Positions 63,699 to 64,000 of a stretch of 64,000 nucleotides of DNA are shown here, in pieces (positions within the stretch are counted from its first letter, which is position 1; each line of letters starts with the position of its first letter). Origin of the DNA: CAYQIM01 sp964417555. GTDB lineage: Bacteria > Pseudomonadota > Gammaproteobacteria > Diplorickettsiales > Diplorickettsiaceae. The stretch lies in assembly GCA_964417555.1 (NCBI GenBank), contig CAYQIM010000063.1, positions 1 through 64,000 of the forward strand, in the 5' to 3' direction. The notes below the pieces were generated by a model. It was not told the origin of the DNA, searched no databases, and saw only the letters and a list, made by a program, of their open reading frames with translations. A program made the translations under genes and the position numbers.

Positions 63699-64000
63699 TG
63701 AAAAAATCCCCTTTAGGTCGCAACCTCGGCGCACTGTTAAGTGGCCAACCTTTTGAAGATTTAATACAAGCACCCACGCTTGCCAAAGAAGAACTACGTT
63801 ATTTACCGATTGAACACTTGCAAGCCGGACGCTATCAGCCTCGACGCGAGTTTACTAAAGAGGCATTAGAAGAACTCGCTCATTCTATTCGTACTCAAGG
63901 CATTATTAATCCTATTGTCATCCGCCCTATTAAGGATAAAAAAAATCCTTATGAAATCATCGCTGGTGAACGTCGCTGGCGCGCCGCACAATTGGCGCAA
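63695..64000 (+). CDS. parB: chromosome partitioning protein ParB, partial
   Basis: The gene starts in ATGATG over the parA stop and runs off the window end; 102 codons are visible. SPLGRNLGALLS at the start, LPIEHLQAGRYQPRREF and IINPIVIRPI belong to the ParB N-terminal domain, and IIAGERRWRAAQLA contains the GERRWRA CTP-binding box. The HTH and dimerisation domains would lie beyond 64000. Confidence 0.95.
   Translation, partial: MMKKSPLGRNLGALLSGQPFEDLIQAPTLAKEELRYLPIEHLQAGRYQPRREFTKEALEELAHSIRTQGIINPIVIRPIKDKKNPYEIIAGERRWRAAQLAQ

Noticed and set aside
1..64000. CRISPR arrays, tRNA or rRNA genes, transposases, prophage structural genes
   Set aside because: None seen; no regular spacer-repeat series, no tRNA-like T-arm with acceptor pairing, and no transposase or capsid motifs.

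Overview
The window is an AT-rich, gene-dense chromosomal segment of a gammaproteobacterium. Three things point to Legionellales, most likely the Coxiellaceae (a Rickettsiella- or Diplorickettsia-like intracellular bacterium of arthropods): the mix of gammaproteobacterial housekeeping clusters, the eukaryotic-like genes set between them (two Ser/Thr kinases, an ADP-ribosyltransferase, an OTU-type cysteine protease), and Coxiella/Legionella-style PmrA-like promoter repeats. The genus is inferred from gene style and composition; no rRNA is present to prove it.

Layout. 1-1.2 kb: a non-coding stretch and a frameshifted XRE/S24 repressor with a dyad operator. 1.2-7.2 kb: kdsA-eno-ftsB, an unknown lysine-rich protein, and ccmABC (heme export). 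7.3-15.6 kb: sohB, lnt, then leuS-lptE-holA-nadD-rsfS-rlmH with stop/start overlaps. 15.8-19.6 kb: glyA and nrdR-nusB-thiL-pgpA, without the riboflavin genes often found there. 19.9-28.3 kb: a broken ADP-ribosyltransferase, ettA, tsaE, a GT2-GtrA fusion, a frameshifted kinase, mutL, miaA. 28.3-35.5 kb: an MHS transporter, a HAM1-like NTPase, a DUF1338 protein, a NIF3-like protein, asmA-mutY-yggX, and a purine nucleoside phosphorylase. 35.5-41 kb: an accessory island with an unknown large protein, a kinase interrupted by one stop codon, and a secreted transglutaminase-like protein broken by a 16-bp tandem duplication. 41-50.8 kb: SDR, scpA, a site-2-type protease, unknown effector-like genes, icd, clpA, infA, pncC. 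50.9-60.2 kb: an intact OTU-like protease, xthA, a phosphohexomutase, nrdA and nrdB with NrdR-box-like sites, an acid phosphatase lacking its start, and an unknown protein. 60.2-64 kb: znuABC and parAB (parB cut by the window end).

How it fits together. Housekeeping genes are intact and tightly packed. The eukaryotic-like or secreted genes sit singly between housekeeping operons, and most carry one or two disabling lesions (nonsense codon, A-tract frameshift, short duplication), as in a host-restricted genome losing part of its effector set. The OTU-like protease is the clear exception. Four accessory promoters (ART, kinase 2, and the divergent pair at 43.9/44.1 kb) carry TTAA-type half-sites exactly 11 bp apart, followed 11-12 bp later by a -10-like hexamer. 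This is the geometry of the PmrA box that controls Dot/Icm secretion genes and effectors in Legionella and Coxiella, and it suggests these orphan genes once formed, or still form, one regulon.
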